Assembly (NCBI GenBank): GCA_030705885.1
Contig: JAUZPN010000008.1
Location: forward strand, 1-40,334
From: Bacillota bacterium
Lineage (GTDB): Bacteria > Bacillota > Clostridia > Clostridiales > Clostridiaceae
Reading direction: 5' to 3'
Length of the DNA: 40,334 bases
Part shown: one piece after another, positions 27,167 to 35,630 of the stretch
Position numbering within the stretch: position 1 is the first letter of the stretch
Layout: each line of letters starts with the position of its first letter
Translations under genes and position numbers: made by a program
The notes under the pieces: generated by a model
Database searches by the model: none
Told to the model about the DNA's origin: nothing
The model's input: the letters and a program-made list of their open reading frames with translations, nothing else

Positions 27167-27195
27167 ATTTAAAATTTTTTATAAAAATTTTAAAT
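27167..27195. terminator. A/T-only perfect inverted repeat downstream of ymfH
   Basis: ATTTAAAATTTTT (27167-27179) pairs perfectly with AAAAATTTTAAAT (27183-27195) around TAT. It lies 30 bases after the ymfH stop and in front of the mraZ promoter, so it may end the peptidase transcript. A stem without G or C is weak, so this call is tentative. Confidence 0.4.
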
Positions 27196-27225
27196 AAATT
27201 TTAAAATATTCTTCTCAATTTAATA

Positions 27226-28476
27226 CTATTTTATTACAGATAATGTATAATTTTCTTCATTAAACATTTTATTAATTCTATTTTCAACATCTTCTACCGT
27301 TATTTTTTTCAAAACATCATAATAATTGTAAAACAGTGTATTTTTTAAAATATAGTCATTAAACGTATTACCAAGTAATTCGACATTATTGAATTTATAT
27401 AAAAATTGACCTGTTAACATTTTTTTAATTCTATTAAATTCTATCTCATTTATTTTTGCATTTTGTATGTTATTCAGTAAGAAATCTTGAATTATTTGAG
27501 GACTTTTGCTTTCACCATGTATAATAAAATGAGAATAATCTGTTTCAATAGCATACTCACTGCTAAAAGAATTATTAATTAGTCCTTGTGTATATAAATC
27601 TTCATAAATTTTAGAACTCCCCCCAAAAAGTAAAGAATTGATAATATTAAATTCAACTATTTTTTCTAAAATATTATCATTATTTTGAAAATCACCTTTA
27701 AACCCAATAATAAAATTTGGTATACTTAAACCAAGATCAGATTCTATATATTTTTGTTTTACCGTTTTATTCTCATTAAAATCTTTTCTTTTAAAAAATA
27801 TTTTATCATTATTATTTGGCACAAGCTTGTTTCCTAAAGAAATTATTTTGTCAGTATCTACATCTCCAACAATAATCATAACCATATTTTCCGGAATATA
27901 AAAAGTATTATAGCATGTATACAGCATTTCAGGTGTTATTTTATATATACTTTCTATAGTACCTGCAATATCATTCCTTACAGGATGGTTAGTATACATA
28001 GCTGACATAGCATTAAAATACACTTTAAATGCAGGATTATCTTCATACATTTGTATTTCTTGCTTAATAATATCTTTTTCTTTTTCTACATTTTCTTTTG
28101 TAAAATATGGATTGAAGACGAAATTTATTAGAAGATTAAGATTTTCATAAAAATTATCAGTGCAAGAAAAATAATATGTTGTATTTTTAAAATTAGTATA
28201 AGCATTAGGTGACCCTCCTATAGCTGCAAATTTTTCAAAAATATTTCCTTCCTTTTGCTCAAATAATTTATGCTCAAGGAAATGTGCTATTCCTAATGGA
28301 TATTCTTTAAATTCATCAGTACCATTTGAAAAGATACTGTCATTAGAACCATATCTAACAGATATTAATGCAAAAGTTTGATTAAAACCTTTTTTAGGGA
28401 TAATATATGTTTTTAAACCATTGATTTCTTCACAAATTAAGTCTTCATTTATAAATTCATAATAATTATTTTTCAT
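27226..28476 (-). CDS. M16-family metallopeptidase, YmfH-like (active subunit)
   Basis: A 416-residue protein of the M16 (pitrilysin/MPP) family. The inverted zinc motif HFLEH in LGIAHFLEHKLFEQ supplies the catalytic Glu and two His ligands, and the downstream EKEKDIIKQEIQMYEDNP provides the third ligand Glu. N- and C-terminal M16 halves are both present. It follows the motif-less paralogue by 19 bases in one operon, matching YmfF-YmfH of Bacillus, where the pair probably works as a two-chain peptidase. Its substrate is unknown. Confidence 0.9.
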   Translation of the reverse strand: MKNNYYEFINEDLICEEINGLKTYIIPKKGFNQTFALISVRYGSNDSIFSNGTDEFKEYPLGIAHFLEHKLFEQKEGNIFEKFAAIGGSPNAYTNFKNTTYYFSCTDNFYENLNLLINFVFNPYFTKENVEKEKDIIKQEIQMYEDNPAFKVYFNAMSAMYTNHPVRNDIAGTIESIYKITPEMLYTCYNTFYIPENMVMIIVGDVDTDKIISLGNKLVPNNNDKIFFKRKDFNENKTVKQKYIESDLGLSIPNFIIGFKGDFQNNDNILEKIVEFNIINSLLFGGSSKIYEDLYTQGLINNSFSSEYAIETDYSHFIIHGESKSPQIIQDFLLNNIQNAKINEIEFNRIKKMLTGQFLYKFNNVELLGNTFNDYILKNTLFYNYYDVLKKITVEDVENRINKMFNEENYTLSVIK

Positions 28477-28495
28477 AAAGTATTTCCTCCAAAGT

Positions 28496-29719
28496 TTAAT
28501 TATTTATCAAAAAATATGATGAACCAAGAAATAGATTTTCACTCGCTTTTATAATTCTATCTTTTGAGACATTTTCAATTCCGCAAATTACATTTGAAAT
28601 ATCATCATTAACATCATACGCACGTAATGAAGAAACATAATCCATTATTCCAATTTGAGAATCCGCTGCAGATTTTAAATCACTTATTATTTTCTTTTTA
28701 GAATTTTCTATTTCACAATCTGATATATCACCTATACTTATACTTATAATTTGATCTGTTATTATTTTCTTAACATTATCATAGCTTTCAAATTCAATTC
28801 CTGCTGTAACAAAAAGAAGCCCTTTATATTTTTCAACAAAAGAGTAAATATAATATGCCAAGCTGTTTTTTTCTCTTACTTCTTTAAATAATTTACTATG
28901 TGTTCCTCCACCAATAATAGAATTCATAACAGACAAAGCATAGTAATCACCGTTTTTAATATTTATATTTGTTCTGTAGCAAAGACATATTTTGCCTTGA
29001 TTTACTTTCAGCTTCTCAAATTTTTCTTTAAAAATATATTTTTTAGATATAATAATATCTTCTGATACCTGTTTAGTATTCTTTTTATCAAAATATTTAT
29101 TTACTAAATCTTCTAATATATTTTTATCCATATTTCCACATGACACCATAAAAAGCTCATAACTATTAATAGTATCCAACCATAAAGATGCAAGCTTTTT
29201 ATTTTCTATACTGTTTAGTAAAGTAATATCTCCATGCTCAAATATTTCATAAGGTTCTCCTTCTGTACATAATTCAGCTGCTCTTTCAATAACATATTCA
29301 TCTTTATTGTCTATTCTTGAATTTATTAAAGTTTTTAAGTTTTCCTTTTCTTGAATAAAATATTCATTTTTAAATTCTTCGTTTTCAATTATTGTATTAT
29401 AAATAATTTCGTATAAAAATTTTATTACTTCATTTAAAATATCTTCATTATATAATGCATATTTATTATCAATAAACTGAATATAAAAGTTAATAAGGAG
29501 TTTTTCACCTTTTTTTGTTATAATTATTTCAAAAACAGCACCATAAAGTTCTTCAAGGTGTTTACAAATTTCTTTAGAAGATGGATATTTTAAGCAACCC
29601 CTTTTAATAATTGATGCTATTAAATTATAATCTGTAGTCTTTTCGTTAAGGGGCAAAGGCAAAACAATTGAAATTGCCCTGCTTTTAAATTTATTCGTAT
29701 GTATGGTTATTATTTTCAT
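28496..29719 (-). CDS. M16-family peptidase-like protein, YmfF-like (inactive partner)
   Basis: A 407-residue M16-fold protein without the HxxEH zinc motif: the corresponding region reads LIASIIKRGCLKYPSSKEICKHLEE. It keeps the C-terminal half (GGGTHSKLFKEVREKNSLAYYIYS) that shapes the chamber and binds substrate in M16 family dimers. It is expected to be the non-catalytic subunit for the adjacent YmfH-like peptidase. The ATG follows GGAGTC. The gene is divergent from ychF, and the 280-base gap between them holds repeat copy D and the ychF promoter. Confidence 0.88.
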   Translation of the reverse strand: MKIITIHTNKFKSRAISIVLPLPLNEKTTDYNLIASIIKRGCLKYPSSKEICKHLEELYGAVFEIIITKKGEKLLINFYIQFIDNKYALYNEDILNEVIKFLYEIIYNTIIENEEFKNEYFIQEKENLKTLINSRIDNKDEYVIERAAELCTEGEPYEIFEHGDITLLNSIENKKLASLWLDTINSYELFMVSCGNMDKNILEDLVNKYFDKKNTKQVSEDIIISKKYIFKEKFEKLKVNQGKICLCYRTNINIKNGDYYALSVMNSIIGGGTHSKLFKEVREKNSLAYYIYSFVEKYKGLLFVTAGIEFESYDNVKKIITDQIISISIGDISDCEIENSKKKIISDLKSAADSQIGIMDYVSSLRAYDVNDDISNVICGIENVSKDRIIKASENLFLGSSYFLINN

Positions 29720-29804
29720 AATATGACTCCTTTCATTGATAATGTCATTAACATATATTTTGCCACATAGAATCTTTTTTATTACATTAATTAAATTTTA
29801 GAGT

Positions 29805-29906
29805 TATACTTTCCTAAAGCACATTTAGTTTTACTTAATTTGTAAATGATAGCGGAGAAAACTTCTTTTATAAACTTCGTGGAACTTTGTGAATGAGGAT
29901 AGTATA
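29805..29906 (+). repeat. Dispersed TIR element, copy D (full length)
   Basis: A 102-bp copy with ends TATACTTTCCTAAAGCACATTTAG and (on the other strand) TATACTATCCTCATTCACAAAG. Its interior contains TTTGTAAATGATAGCGGAG, matching the reverse complement of copy A. The element ends exactly one base before the ychF -35 box. Confidence 0.88.
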
Positions 29907-29935
29907 TTGAAATATTAATACAACTAGAGTATAAT
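29907..29935 (+). promoter_or_regulatory. SigA promoter of ychF, abutting repeat copy D
   Basis: TTGAAA (29907-29912), 17-base spacer, TATAAT (29930-29935). Because repeat D ends at 29906, its bases are directly upstream of the -35 box and could act as an UP element or bring the promoter into being. Confidence 0.75.
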
Positions 29936-30016
29936 TTATAAAGAAAAATTGATTATGTACAATTAAATAAATTATAATTGTGTATTTCTAACTTATGAAT
30001 GAAAGGAATGTACTAT

Positions 30017-31114
30017 ATGAAACTTGGAATAGTAGGACTGCCTAATGTAGGCAAAAGTACTTTATTTAATGCAATTACACAAGCTGGTGCAGAGTCAGCA
30101 AATTATCCTTTTTGTACAATAGAACCTAATGTTGGTGTGGTTAATGTACCTGATGAAAGGCTTGATGTATTGGAAAAAATGTACAGTTCGAGAAAAAAGG
30201 TTTATACTTCTATTGAATTTTATGATATTGCAGGTCTTGTTAAGGGAGCAAGTAAAGGAGAGGGACTTGGAAATAAATTTTTATCTCATATAAGAGAAGT
30301 TGCAGCTATTGTACATGTTGTTAGATGTTTTGAAGATGAAAATATTGTACATGTTGAAGCTTCAGTTGATCCAATAAGGGATATAGAAATAATAAATCTT
30401 GAACTTATATTTTCAGATCTTGAGATAATTGATAGAAGAATTGAGAAAACTATTAAGCTTGCTCGTTCTGGTGATAAAAAAGCTAAAGAGGAACTTTCAA
30501 TAATGGAAAAACTTAAATCGCACTTAGAAGCAGGTAAACCTGTTAGAACATTAGATTTTACTGAAGATGAAGCAGCCTTTATAAAGGATTTATTTTTACT
30601 TACATCTAAACCTGTTTTGTATGCAGCTAACATTTCAGAAAACGACTTAGTTGATGGAAATTTAGAAAATGATATGGTTAAAAAAGTAAAAGAATATGCA
30701 AAGAATGAAAATTCAGAAGTTATTACAGTTTGTGCTAAGCTAGAAGAAGATTTATCAACATTAGATGATGAAGAAAAATTAGAAATGCTCAATGAATATG
30801 GGCTATCTGAACCAGGGCTAAACAAGCTTATACATTCTAGTTATAAACTGCTTGGATTAATGAGTTTTCTAACAGCTGGAGTTCAAGAAGTAAGAGCTTG
30901 GACTATAGTAAATGGAACAAAAGCTCCTCAAGCAGCTGGTAAAATACATACAGATATTGAAAGAGGTTTTATAAGAGCTGAAATTATTTCTTATGATAAG
31001 TTAGTTGATTGTGGTTCTGAAGCTGCAGCTAAAGAAAAAGGTTTTTATCGTTTAGAAGGTAAAGATTATGTTATGCAGGATGGAGATGTTGTTAACTTCA
31101 GATTTAACGTTTAG
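30017..31114 (+). CDS. ychF: Redox-regulated OBG-family ATPase YchF
   Basis: A 365-residue P-loop protein of the Obg/YchF family that binds ATP and associates with ribosomes. The G1 motif [14 protein letters not shown] is followed by a DIAGLVKGASKGEGLGNKFL block, a helical insertion and a C-terminal TGS domain (AWTIVNGTKAPQAAGKIHTDIERGFIRAE...DGDVVNFRFNV). I chose ATG at 30017 because AAAGGA lies 9 bases upstream; the in-frame ATG at 29999 lacks one. The TAG stop sits at the edge of repeat copy F, and copy D lies upstream in the same orientation, so the gene is bracketed by direct repeats. Confidence 0.97.
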   Translation: MKLGIVGLPNVGKSTLFNAITQAGAESANYPFCTIEPNVGVVNVPDERLDVLEKMYSSRKKVYTSIEFYDIAGLVKGASKGEGLGNKFLSHIREVAAIVHVVRCFEDENIVHVEASVDPIRDIEIINLELIFSDLEIIDRRIEKTIKLARSGDKKAKEELSIMEKLKSHLEAGKPVRTLDFTEDEAAFIKDLFLLTSKPVLYAANISENDLVDGNLENDMVKKVKEYAKNENSEVITVCAKLEEDLSTLDDEEKLEMLNEYGLSEPGLNKLIHSSYKLLGLMSFLTAGVQEVRAWTIVNGTKAPQAAGKIHTDIERGFIRAEIISYDKLVDCGSEAAAKEKGFYRLEGKDYVMQDGDVVNFRFNV

Positions 31115-31192
31115 TATAATTAATTTGTGAGTAATAGCAAGGAAAAACTTATTTCATAAATATATTGGAACTTTGTGACTAATGATAGTATA
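31110..31192 (+). repeat. Dispersed TIR element, copy F, starting at the ychF stop
   Basis: About 83 bp, in the same orientation as D. It starts at TTTAGTATAATTAATTTGTGAG, whose TAG is the ychF stop codon, and ends in GAACTTTGTGACTAATGATAGTATA. The outer left arm present in D (TATACTTTCC...CACA) is missing. It leads straight into the terminator at 31200. Confidence 0.75.
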
Positions 31193-31199
31193 AATAGTG

Positions 31200-31253
31200 A
31201 AGGCTGTATCAAAGAAAAATTTTTATTTTAATTCTTCGATACAGCCTTTATTT
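31200..31253. terminator. Bidirectional terminator between ychF and the hyp-mbh operon
   Basis: AAGGCTGTATC (31200-31210) pairs with GATACAGCCTT (31238-31248), with a further AAGAA/TTCTT step inside and T-runs on both strands. It serves the plus-strand ychF and, 8 bases after its stop, the minus-strand operon. It shows that the operon ends with the 650-residue subunit and that no hydrogenase genes follow it. Confidence 0.88.
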
Positions 31254-31260
31254 TATAGAA

Positions 31261-33213
31261 CTATAATGATGTATAAAAAGTATATATAAGCATTAATGAC
31301 ACACTTAACAATAAACATATAATTGAACTATTAATACTTAACCCATCATAAACAAATAAATTATATACTGTTCTTAATTTTATATGTATTCTATTGAATA
31401 ATTTTATATTACTTGCTTTTGATAAAGCTTTTTTAAATATTGATGTATCATTATAAACACCATCTCTTTTATTTATCTTAAATTTCTTTATAAATAAATT
31501 CACTTTATTTATAAGACTAACCTTATTTAATTTACTAATTATATTATTTTTTACATACTTGCGATATATTATCAATAAAATAATAAACGCAGGAATGAAT
31601 ATATAGATATTCCAGAATAAAATGCTGCTTAATGAATTGAAGTTATATGTTAATTTTGGCATTTTATATTCAGTTTTAAACATTTCATCAACATAGCCAC
31701 TGCCTAATACAGAATCAATATAACCTTGAAGATTATAAATAGAATACAAAGCTTTATTAACAAAATCATTTGTAATAATTTGTGGAAGTGATCCAATTAT
31801 TATATCAATTATCGATACTATTAAAGCTGGTAGATATACTTGAAAAGGAACTTCTTTTATATTTCTTCCTATATCAGAATTTTTTCTAAAAAATATTTTA
31901 ACTAATAATACAGAAAAATATACTACAATTATTATAGAATAAATTAAATAAATATTAAAAAGAATGCTGCATCCAGCATCATTAATTACTTTTATAATAC
32001 TCCACTTAGAATTGAAACCAGAAAAGAATGGTATTCCTACTATAGAAAAAGTTCCAACTAAAAAAGTTATAAAAGTAATAGGCATTTTGTCAATAAGATT
32101 ACCCATTTTATCTATTTCATCTGTTTGAGCAGTTGAAATTACAAAGCTTGAACTATAAAGCAATAATAATGTAAAAATAACATAAGCTAAAATTGAATGT
32201 AAAAAAGCATTTACTGCAGTAATAGCAGTTACATTGTTATTACTTAATCCTAAACCTACAGTTATCAACATAGAACCCATTTGAGAAATAAGTATAAATA
32301 TTATCGACCTTATAAGTTTTTTTTGAATAATTGCAATTAATAGAGAAATTAACATTACTACTACTCCAGCAATAATAATCATCTTTCCGATATTCCACAA
32401 TTCTTTAGCTGCAAACATAAAATGAACAAGTCTAATTAAAGTATAAAATCCACTTACAATGCATGCTGATGATACCAATACACTCATTGAAATACTTGAT
32501 TTATTAATATCTTCAACATTAGATACTGAACATAATAATATGAAACCTTTAATTGCATAACCAACAAACAACATAACAAAGGCATATAATGATATTTCTT
32601 TATAATTACTAAATAGTAAAGCAGAAATTTGGGCTATATTTAATGTATGTATTTGAATATATAATAATATAGTTCCTAATAAAATAAATACAGAAGATAC
32701 TGCATTACTTAGTAATAATTTCAATGAATTTAAATATGCTTTTTTTGAATTGCTGCTAATTGCTGAAAGTATGGATATAATTAAAGACATAATTTCGATT
32801 AAAAAATATATACTAAATAAATCTGATGAAAATAAAATTCCTAAAATCGAACTCATTAAAAAAAGATTCAGTATAAAAATATTTTTATTACAACAATTGT
32901 TTTCATTATTAAATAAATATATAGAATTAATAAGAAAAATAAAAGAAATAATTATTGCAAAAATTAAACTGAACGCATCAACTTCAAGTCCCTGCCCAAA
33001 AACCCATTTATTTATTGGAGTAATATTGCTAAACCAAAAAACTATTGTTTTATTTTCATAAATAACTTGTTTTATTAATAATAAATTACATATAAAACTA
33101 AATAAAACTCCTGAAAATGTTAACATCTTTTGAATATTTTTATTATTAATTAATAATTGAATAAGTGCAAAAACCAAAGGAATTATTATTGAAATTAATG
33201 GTATTGAATTCAT
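31261..33213 (-). CDS. Divergent MrpD/MbhH-like proton-translocating membrane subunit
   Basis: A 650-residue polytopic protein of the NuoL/M/N-MrpA/D-MbhH family, longer than typical MbhH by about 130-150 residues. Glu140 (DLFSIYFLIEIMSL), Lys222 (GYAIKGF) and Lys403 (FFSGFNSKWSII) match the charged residues of the antiporter-like channel. The usual motif after the Lys222 helix (PxHxWLPxAH) is absent, and in the helix with His339 (VNAFLHSILAYVIF) the family lysine aligns with Ala. The C-terminus adds a basic cytoplasmic loop of about 100 residues and a last membrane helix. It is the last gene of the hyp-mbh operon. Activity may be altered; its partner hydrogenase is not in the window. Confidence 0.78.
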   Translation of the reverse strand: MNSIPLISIIIPLVFALIQLLINNKNIQKMLTFSGVLFSFICNLLLIKQVIYENKTIVFWFSNITPINKWVFGQGLEVDAFSLIFAIIISFIFLINSIYLFNNENNCCNKNIFILNLFLMSSILGILFSSDLFSIYFLIEIMSLIISILSAISSNSKKAYLNSLKLLLSNAVSSVFILLGTILLYIQIHTLNIAQISALLFSNYKEISLYAFVMLFVGYAIKGFILLCSVSNVEDINKSSISMSVLVSSACIVSGFYTLIRLVHFMFAAKELWNIGKMIIIAGVVVMLISLLIAIIQKKLIRSIIFILISQMGSMLITVGLGLSNNNVTAITAVNAFLHSILAYVIFTLLLLYSSSFVISTAQTDEIDKMGNLIDKMPITFITFLVGTFSIVGIPFFSGFNSKWSIIKVINDAGCSILFNIYLIYSIIIVVYFSVLLVKIFFRKNSDIGRNIKEVPFQVYLPALIVSIIDIIIGSLPQIITNDFVNKALYSIYNLQGYIDSVLGSGYVDEMFKTEYKMPKLTYNFNSLSSILFWNIYIFIPAFIILLIIYRKYVKNNIISKLNKVSLINKVNLFIKKFKINKRDGVYNDTSIFKKALSKASNIKLFNRIHIKLRTVYNLFVYDGLSINSSIICLLLSVSLMLIYTFYTSL

Positions 33214-33239
33214 ATATTGTTACCTCCATCGTTTTTATA

Positions 33240-33557
33240 CTAATAGCTGTCCTTTTTATTTAATTTAAAATGTTTTATAATAAGAATTAGTGCTATAATA
33301 ACACTACATGCGTTTATTAAAATACATGTCATAGCTAATAGCTGAGGAATGGAGTCAACATAACCAGAGCTAGATAGATTACTAAAAAAAACTGAACTGC
33401 TTCCACCTATTTTATAACCAATAGACACTAACAATAAATCAATTCCACCATTTATAATGCATAGACCCATAACTAGCTTAAGATAATTCTTTTTAAAAAT
33501 TAAAATATAAATGCCTAATATTATAATTATAAAAGAGCATATATAATTAAGTTCCAT
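33240..33557 (-). CDS. MnhC/MbhG/NuoK-like membrane subunit
   Basis: A 105-residue protein with three membrane helices. The segment VDSIPQLLAMTCILINACSV corresponds to the MnhC/MbhG signature VDPLPQALVLTAIVI with changes. It belongs to the NuoK family, whose role is in proton translocation. It lies 26 bases upstream of the MrpD-like gene. The ATG follows GAGGTGAAG. Confidence 0.75.
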   Translation of the reverse strand: MELNYICSFIIIILGIYILIFKKNYLKLVMGLCIINGGIDLLLVSIGYKIGGSSSVFFSNLSSSGYVDSIPQLLAMTCILINACSVIIALILIIKHFKLNKKDSY

Positions 33558-33571
33558 AACTTCACCTCAAA

Positions 33572-34006
33572 TTATTCATCTTTGTTTAAAGAATTTATCA
33601 TAAATATGAATAATAAACTTATAAAAATTATTACTGTAGATCCTATTATGAATTCATACAAAAATATTTTTCCACTATCAAGTACAATATTAAATGCATT
33701 AAAAACTTCGACAAATCTTGTAATAAAAACGTATAAATATATTGAAATCAAATTTATAATGAAAATATACTTAATAAATTGAATGTTTTCAAATAATTTA
33801 AATTTTTTTTGAAGCATTTTTTTCTGAAGCATTGCAATTTTTTTAATTAAATAAATTATTACAATAATTCCAGTAAAGAAGGAAATTGTAATAAAAATAA
33901 TATTTGTTCTTAGTATACCATAAGAACCTAATATCCATGTTAATAGAACTACTATATTTAGAAAGGTAGAAATAACTGATTCGTTTTTATTAAATTTCAT
34001 TTTCAA
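33572..34006 (-). CDS. Putative MnhB/MbhF-like membrane subunit
   Basis: A 144-residue protein with four predicted membrane segments. It occupies the place of MbhF/MrpB between the MbhE-like and MbhG-like genes. The glycine-rich GGGFIGG motif of MnhB is not visible; the nearest match is FFTGIIVIIYLIKKI. The assignment rests on position, size and membrane layout. The start is TTG at 34006 after AGGAGAG (ATG at 34000 is also possible). Confidence 0.55.
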   Translation of the reverse strand: MKMKFNKNESVISTFLNIVVLLTWILGSYGILRTNIIFITISFFTGIIVIIYLIKKIAMLQKKMLQKKFKLFENIQFIKYIFIINLISIYLYVFITRFVEVFNAFNIVLDSGKIFLYEFIIGSTVIIFISLLFIFMINSLNKDE

Positions 34007-34025
34007 TAATAATTCTCTCCTCTGT

Positions 34026-34268
34026 CTATTTCTTGTTATTTAATATGGATTTTATACCTATTGCTGTTAAAATAAATAGCATAAGTCCACAAAAATAATC
34101 ATAAACCCTAAAATTAAAAATTTGTAAATTCTGTCCCTTTATAATTCCGTTCATAATATTGTTGGAAGTTTCTGTATAATCTATTGGAAGAGATGTTATT
34201 TTAACAATAACATATATGCCTATAACCAAAATTGTTGTAAGAGAAAACCATCCAAATAGTTTTTTCAA
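34026..34268 (-). CDS. MbhE-like membrane subunit
   Basis: An 80-residue protein with two membrane helices. IFNFRVYDYFCGLMLFILTAIGI resembles the MbhE/MrpA C-terminal pattern fR.fDT.gE......a.gv, although the conserved Glu has become Gly-Leu. It starts inside the stop of the preceding gene (ATGA overlap), implying coupling. The order D-E-F-G-H matches archaeal Mbh operons. Confidence 0.65.
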   Translation of the reverse strand: MKKLFGWFSLTTILVIGIYVIVKITSLPIDYTETSNNIMNGIIKGQNLQIFNFRVYDYFCGLMLFILTAIGIKSILNNKK

Positions 34269-34570
34269 TCTTTTTCTCCCCTTTTTACTATATTTATTGT
34301 ACCATTTTTTTTATTTTTCTCTTTATTGATTATTTTATTAATATTTGAAAATGCTACAATAAAGAATAGAGGTAACAATACAGCTCCAACAATAATTTCA
34401 TTGAACGCTACTAAATTAGCTTTGAGCAAAATACAATCAAGTGCAATGAGAATTGCAAAAATACATAAAGCTATTATATTTTCAATAATTTTCTCTGAAA
34501 AGACTATGAATATTACTGAAAGAATCATTAAAATTAAAAGAATTTCATTAATTAAACTTGCACTTGTCAT
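34265..34570 (-). CDS. MbhD-like (DUF4040) membrane subunit
   Basis: A 101-residue protein with three membrane helices. LLKANLVAFNEIIVGAVLLPLFFIVAF corresponds to the DUF4040/MbhD pattern apDVAltEaavGagl, keeping the membrane Glu that is conserved in the Mrp/Mbh family. It begins directly downstream of hypB (37-base gap, GGAGG SD) and opens the membrane module. MbhA, B and C (MrpE/F/G) equivalents are not present before it. Confidence 0.7.
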   Translation of the reverse strand: MTSASLINEILLILMILSVIFIVFSEKIIENIIALCIFAILIALDCILLKANLVAFNEIIVGAVLLPLFFIVAFSNINKIINKEKNKKNGTINIVKRGEKD

Positions 34571-34607
34571 TACTTTCCTCCCACAAAATCATATAAATAA
34601 TACTAAA

Positions 34608-35255
34608 TTATTTTTTTATGTAATTCTGTATCCAATTAACAAAAGTATTAATTCCTTCACCTTTAGAAGAATTAATTTTAAAAATTACAGCATTACTATT
34701 ATTATTCTTAACATTATTAATTACCCTATTATCATCAAATTGAAAATAATCCTTCATATCATATTTGCTTAATACTATTGCATCAGCTCTGCTGAACATG
34801 AGAGGATATTTTTCAACTTTATCATCACCTTCTGGAATGCTGAGTAATGCAATTTTCAAATCTTCTCCAATATCAAATTCAGCAGGACAAACTAAATTGC
34901 CAATATTTTCTACAATTAAAATATCTATATCATCTAAATTAAAAAATGGTAAAATATTTTTTATTGACTCAGCTTCTGTATGACATGCACCATCAGTATT
35001 TAACTGGACAACTGGTATTCCCATATCAGCCATTTTTTCTGCATCAATCTTTCCTGCTATATCTGCTTCAATAACACCAATTTTATATTTAGTTCTTAAA
35101 TTTTCAATTATTCTTGTAATAAATGTTGTTTTGCCACCACCTGGAGAACCCATAATATTTAACATTAAAACTTTCTTTTCATTTAGCAGTTTTTTAAGTT
35201 CTTTGTCACAATCTGCATTCCATTCTAGAATTTGTCTTACAACTTTAATTTCCAT
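34608..35255 (-). CDS. hypB: Hydrogenase nickel-incorporation GTPase HypB
   Basis: A protein of about 215 residues of the SIMIBI class that hydrolyses GTP to drive nickel delivery from HypA to the hydrogenase large subunit. The P-loop MGSPGGGKTTFI, the metal-site Cys-His pair in NTDGACHTEAE and ENIGNLVCP are visible. The poly-His nickel-storage N-terminus of some HypB proteins is absent. I chose ATG at 35255, preceded by AAGGAAG; an in-frame TTG at 35261 is nearer. It follows hypA by about 20 bases. Confidence 0.96.
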   Translation of the reverse strand: MEIKVVRQILEWNADCDKELKKLLNEKKVLMLNIMGSPGGGKTTFITRIIENLRTKYKIGVIEADIAGKIDAEKMADMGIPVVQLNTDGACHTEAESIKNILPFFNLDDIDILIVENIGNLVCPAEFDIGEDLKIALLSIPEGDDKVEKYPLMFSRADAIVLSKYDMKDYFQFDDNRVINNVKNNNSNAVIFKINSSKGEGINTFVNWIQNYIKK

Positions 35256-35275
35256 AATCAACTTCCTTTCAAAGC

Positions 35276-35620
35276 TTATTCTGCATCAATACTGTCAATA
35301 TATAATTCATTTCCAGAAACTCTTGTAAGTTCATTTCCGCCGCATTTAATACATTTATTTTCCTTAAACATATCTAGTTTTGCAGTAAAGCCGCAGCTTT
35401 TACATTTCATTTTAAGTGGTATTTTTTCAACTTTAACTACAGCACCTTTTGCAATAGTGTTCTCACTTATAATATCAAAATAGTATTGAATACAATCTGG
35501 TACAAGTCCAGAAAGCTCACCTACTTTAAGTCTTACTTCAGTAATTTTTTTTAAATTATTTCTTTCTGCTTCATCGCAAACTATCCTTACAATACTTTGA
35601 GTTATTGGTAATTCATGCAT
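35276..35620 (-). CDS. hypA: Hydrogenase nickel metallochaperone HypA
   Basis: A 114-residue nickel chaperone. Mature HypA begins MHELPITQSIV, with His2 as nickel ligand, and the zinc site is CKSCGFTAKLDMFKENKCIKC. I chose ATG at 35620 because AGGAGAATGACT stands directly upstream and residue 2 is His; the longer in-frame start at 35656 would bury His2. The gene starts about 10 bases after the hypE stop. Confidence 0.96.
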   Translation of the reverse strand: MHELPITQSIVRIVCDEAERNNLKKITEVRLKVGELSGLVPDCIQYYFDIISENTIAKGAVVKVEKIPLKMKCKSCGFTAKLDMFKENKCIKCGGNELTRVSGNELYIDSIDAE

Positions 35621-35630
35621 AGTCATTCTC

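Noticed and set aside
28496-29719. Calling the YmfF-like gene an active zinc peptidase
   Set aside because: The HxxEH motif is absent at the expected position, whereas it is present in the downstream partner.
31261-34570. A complete group 4 [NiFe] hydrogenase operon
   Set aside because: No CxxC-bearing large subunit, no small subunit and no ferredoxin-like subunit is encoded between 31261 and 37950.
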